Shown: one piece after another, positions 6,078 to 7,348 of the stretch
Layout: each line of letters opens with the position of its first letter
Position numbering within the stretch: position 1 is the first letter of the stretch
Assembly: GCA_037131655.1 (NCBI GenBank)
Contig: JBAXQP010000136.1
Span: forward strand, 1 to 7,348
Source of the DNA: a bacterium
GTDB lineage: Bacteria > Armatimonadota > Fimbriimonadia > Fimbriimonadales > JBAXQP01
Direction: 5' to 3'
Length of the DNA stretch: 7,348 nucleotides
Notes under the pieces: model-generated
The model's input: the letters and a program-made list of their open reading frames with translations, nothing else
Told to the model about the DNA's origin: nothing
The model's database searches: none
Position numbers and translations under genes: made by a program

Positions 6078-7193
6078 ATGACAATCTTTAAGACAAATCC
6101 AAACGAAACTGCCTATGTCGGCGGCGCGAAACATTGGGCTGATGTAATCAAGAATTCGGGTCCCGGAGAACTGTTGATATGGCGGCAGCCGGAAGAAGAT
6201 TTCAATACGAATTCCACGGTAGTCGTCATGCCGGGTGAAGAAGCGATCTTCATCAAGGGCGGCGTCATTGAGCAGGTGTTTGAAAACGGTTCATATAGGC
6301 TCTCGACGGAGAACTATCCTTTTATCAGCCGCTTAAGAAATGTTTTTACCGGCGGTGTCAGCACGTTCAACTGCGTGGTTTACTTTGTTCGTAAAGCCCT
6401 CAGCATGGAGGTATTATGGGGTACATCTTCCCCCATTCAAGTGCGCGACCCTGTCATGATGATAATGACAAGCGTCCGTGCAAGAGGTGCTTACAAAGTG
6501 ACTATCGACAACGGAGCAAAGTTTTTGACTAAACTGCTCGGGAATAATATTCCCTTTGCAATTCAGGACGATCTCACGAAATATTTTGATAATCAATTCC
6601 AACAGCAGATTAAGTCAAGCATTGCAAAAGCAATGTTGAATGCTAATAGAGAGATTCTGGGGATCTGTGCGGACCAGACTTCGCTAGCACAAAATATCCA
6701 ACCCATTCTCCAGGAGATATTTGCTGATTATGGAATCAAACTTGTAACCTTCTCGATTGCCGGAATTGACATACCCGAAAACGATCCCAATAGACAGAAA
6801 CTTGAAAATGCTTTTGCGAGTAGGGGTGTCATGAACATATTGGGAGCCGATTGGGGACGACAGCAAGCAACTGAAATCTTGCACGACGTTGCCAATAATC
6901 CGGGCTCGGGCGGGATTGCGGCTGCCGGTGCAGGGCTTGGTATGGGTATGGCGGCTGGTGGTGTCTTTGGTGGCATGGCGCAACAAATGTTTGCCCCGTT
7001 GCAACAGCAACAACCATCGCAACCTATACAGCAACAACCATCCGGCAGATTCACCCAAAAAGCGCCTACTACTGACGGGAAAGCAAGTGCAAGTGTCGCT
7101 GATGAGATTATTAAATTGAAGAGTCTGCTGGACGCAGCCGTGTTAACACAGGATGAATTTGATGCAATGAAGAAGAAGTTACTCGGTCTATGA
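6078..7193 (+). CDS. SPFH/band-7 domain protein (YdjI / 'virion core protein' type) with C-terminal SHOCT domain
   Basis: A 371-residue protein. Residues about 35-265 form an SPFH domain of the YdjI type: LLIWRQPEEDFNTNS, the VVMPGEEAIFIKGG strand pair, then VYFV...LWGTSSPIQVRDP and a helical QQQIKSSIAKAML stretch, all typical of the family. A Gly/Ala-rich low-complexity segment (275-302) and a Gln/Pro linker (309-321) follow, then a SHOCT domain (about 342-370: IIKLKSLLDAAVLTQDEFDAMKKKLL). There is no N-terminal membrane anchor, as usual for YdjI relatives, which are recruited to the membrane by partners; the Gly/Ala/Met-rich segment might touch lipid. SPFH proteins form large oligomeric scaffolds; Bacillus ydjI is in an envelope-stress operon with pspA. 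Its place directly after the immunity gene ties it to the HerA-nuclease unit. The annotation 'virion core protein' seen for this family does not imply a viral origin. Confidence 0.92.
   Translation: MTIFKTNPNETAYVGGAKHWADVIKNSGPGELLIWRQPEEDFNTNSTVVVMPGEEAIFIKGGVIEQVFENGSYRLSTENYPFISRLRNVFTGGVSTFNCVVYFVRKALSMEVLWGTSSPIQVRDPVMMIMTSVRARGAYKVTIDNGAKFLTKLLGNNIPFAIQDDLTKYFDNQFQQQIKSSIAKAMLNANREILGICADQTSLAQNIQPILQEIFADYGIKLVTFSIAGIDIPENDPNRQKLENAFASRGVMNILGADWGRQQATEILHDVANNPGSGGIAAAGAGLGMGMAAGGVFGGMAQQMFAPLQQQQPSQPIQQQPSGRFTQKAPTTDGKASASVADEIIKLKSLLDAAVLTQDEFDAMKKKLLGL
7004..7042 (+). repeat. Two 15-base direct repeats encoding the Gln/Pro linker
   Basis: ACAGCAACAACCATC occurs at 7004-7018 and again at 7028-7042, a 24-base period in frame. 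It encodes the repeated Gln-Gln-Gln-Pro-Ser unit in the linker between the SPFH and SHOCT parts of the protein, so the linker can shrink or grow by eight residues through recombination or slippage. Confidence 0.85.
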
Positions 7194-7221
7194 ATCGTTA
7201 CAAAACAAGGAGTCAAGGTTC

Positions 7222-7348
7222 TTGAAAAGGACATCTTCACTATGGATGATGCTGGATATAGTATTCCTCATCGTTTTCAATGCAATGTTTTTTATCCTTG
7301 GTGGAACTGACCACAGAGCATCTGTTTGGATCTCGTATGGGTTTATCC
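7222..7348 (+). CDS. Small membrane protein, 3' end outside the window
   Basis: The first 42 codons are present. TTG at 7222 is chosen because AAGGAG (7207-7212) lies nine bases upstream and translation then gives a short basic start (MKRTSS) followed by a clear hydrophobic segment, about residues 7-26 (LWMMLDIVFLIVFNAMFFIL), then GGTDHRASVWISYGFI leading into what looks like a second membrane segment. The order of a small basic head and a first membrane helix predicts a cytoplasmic N-terminus. The family is not recognised. It begins 28 bases after the SPFH stop with no terminator between, so it is probably the last visible member of that operon and a candidate membrane anchor for the SPFH protein. 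Confidence 0.75.
   Translation, partial: MKRTSSLWMMLDIVFLIVFNAMFFILGGTDHRASVWISYGFI

Noticed and set aside
6728..7240. 170-codon minus-strand frame rich in Cys, Pro and Ala
   Set aside because: It is the reverse complement of the Gly/Gln-rich tail of the SPFH gene, and its composition reflects that.
1..7348. CRISPR array, tRNA or rRNA genes, insertion sequence ends
   Set aside because: No regular repeat-spacer pattern, no tRNA-like cloverleaf, no rRNA stretches and no transposase or terminal inverted repeats were seen.

Overview
The window carries a one-directional (+ strand) accessory gene block. Mid-range G+C, strong AGGAGG-type Shine-Dalgarno sites, tight gene packing and a YezG/nuclease toxin-immunity pair suggest a Gram-positive bacterium, most likely a Bacillota (Clostridia-like) genome or metagenome contig. 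This assignment is inference; no rRNA or other marker gene is present.

Layout. Positions 1-295 hold no gene I can support; they contain a run of nine G and an imperfect palindrome that runs into the first ribosome binding site. Gene 1 (323-916) is a zinc-ribbon protein with TPR-like helices. A 171-base gap follows, containing a near-consensus ribosome binding site in front of a five-codon reading frame. Gene 2 (1088-1702) is an unrecognised soluble protein with a helical N-terminus and a beta-rich, possibly PH-like C-terminal half. A strong intrinsic terminator (1723-1757) ends this first unit.

The second unit runs 1787-7348 with almost no spacing: a YidD-like (DUF37) membrane-associated protein with an unusual N-terminal extension; an 892-residue HerA/FtsK-type DUF87 ATPase with intact Walker motifs and a C-terminal cysteine cluster; a DNA/RNA non-specific endonuclease of the kind found at the C-terminus of LXG/type VII toxins, here without any LXG part and with an acidic repetitive N-terminus; a YezG-like (DUF600) immunity protein overlapping it by one base; an SPFH (YdjI / 'virion core protein'-type) protein with a C-terminal SHOCT domain; and the start of a small membrane protein cut by the window end.

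How they may work together. The nuclease and the DUF600 protein are a recognisable toxin-immunity pair. Their placement between a HerA-type hexameric ATPase and an SPFH membrane scaffold, with YidD first, is not an arrangement I can match to a named system. Two readings fit: a HerA-nuclease conflict or anti-phage system with the nuclease held in check by its immunity protein, or a membrane-associated delivery system in which the HerA-like ATPase acts on the nuclease. The zinc-ribbon/TPR, PH-like, SPFH-SHOCT and small membrane proteins look like parts of an envelope-stress type module that surrounds or was interrupted by the HerA-toxin genes.
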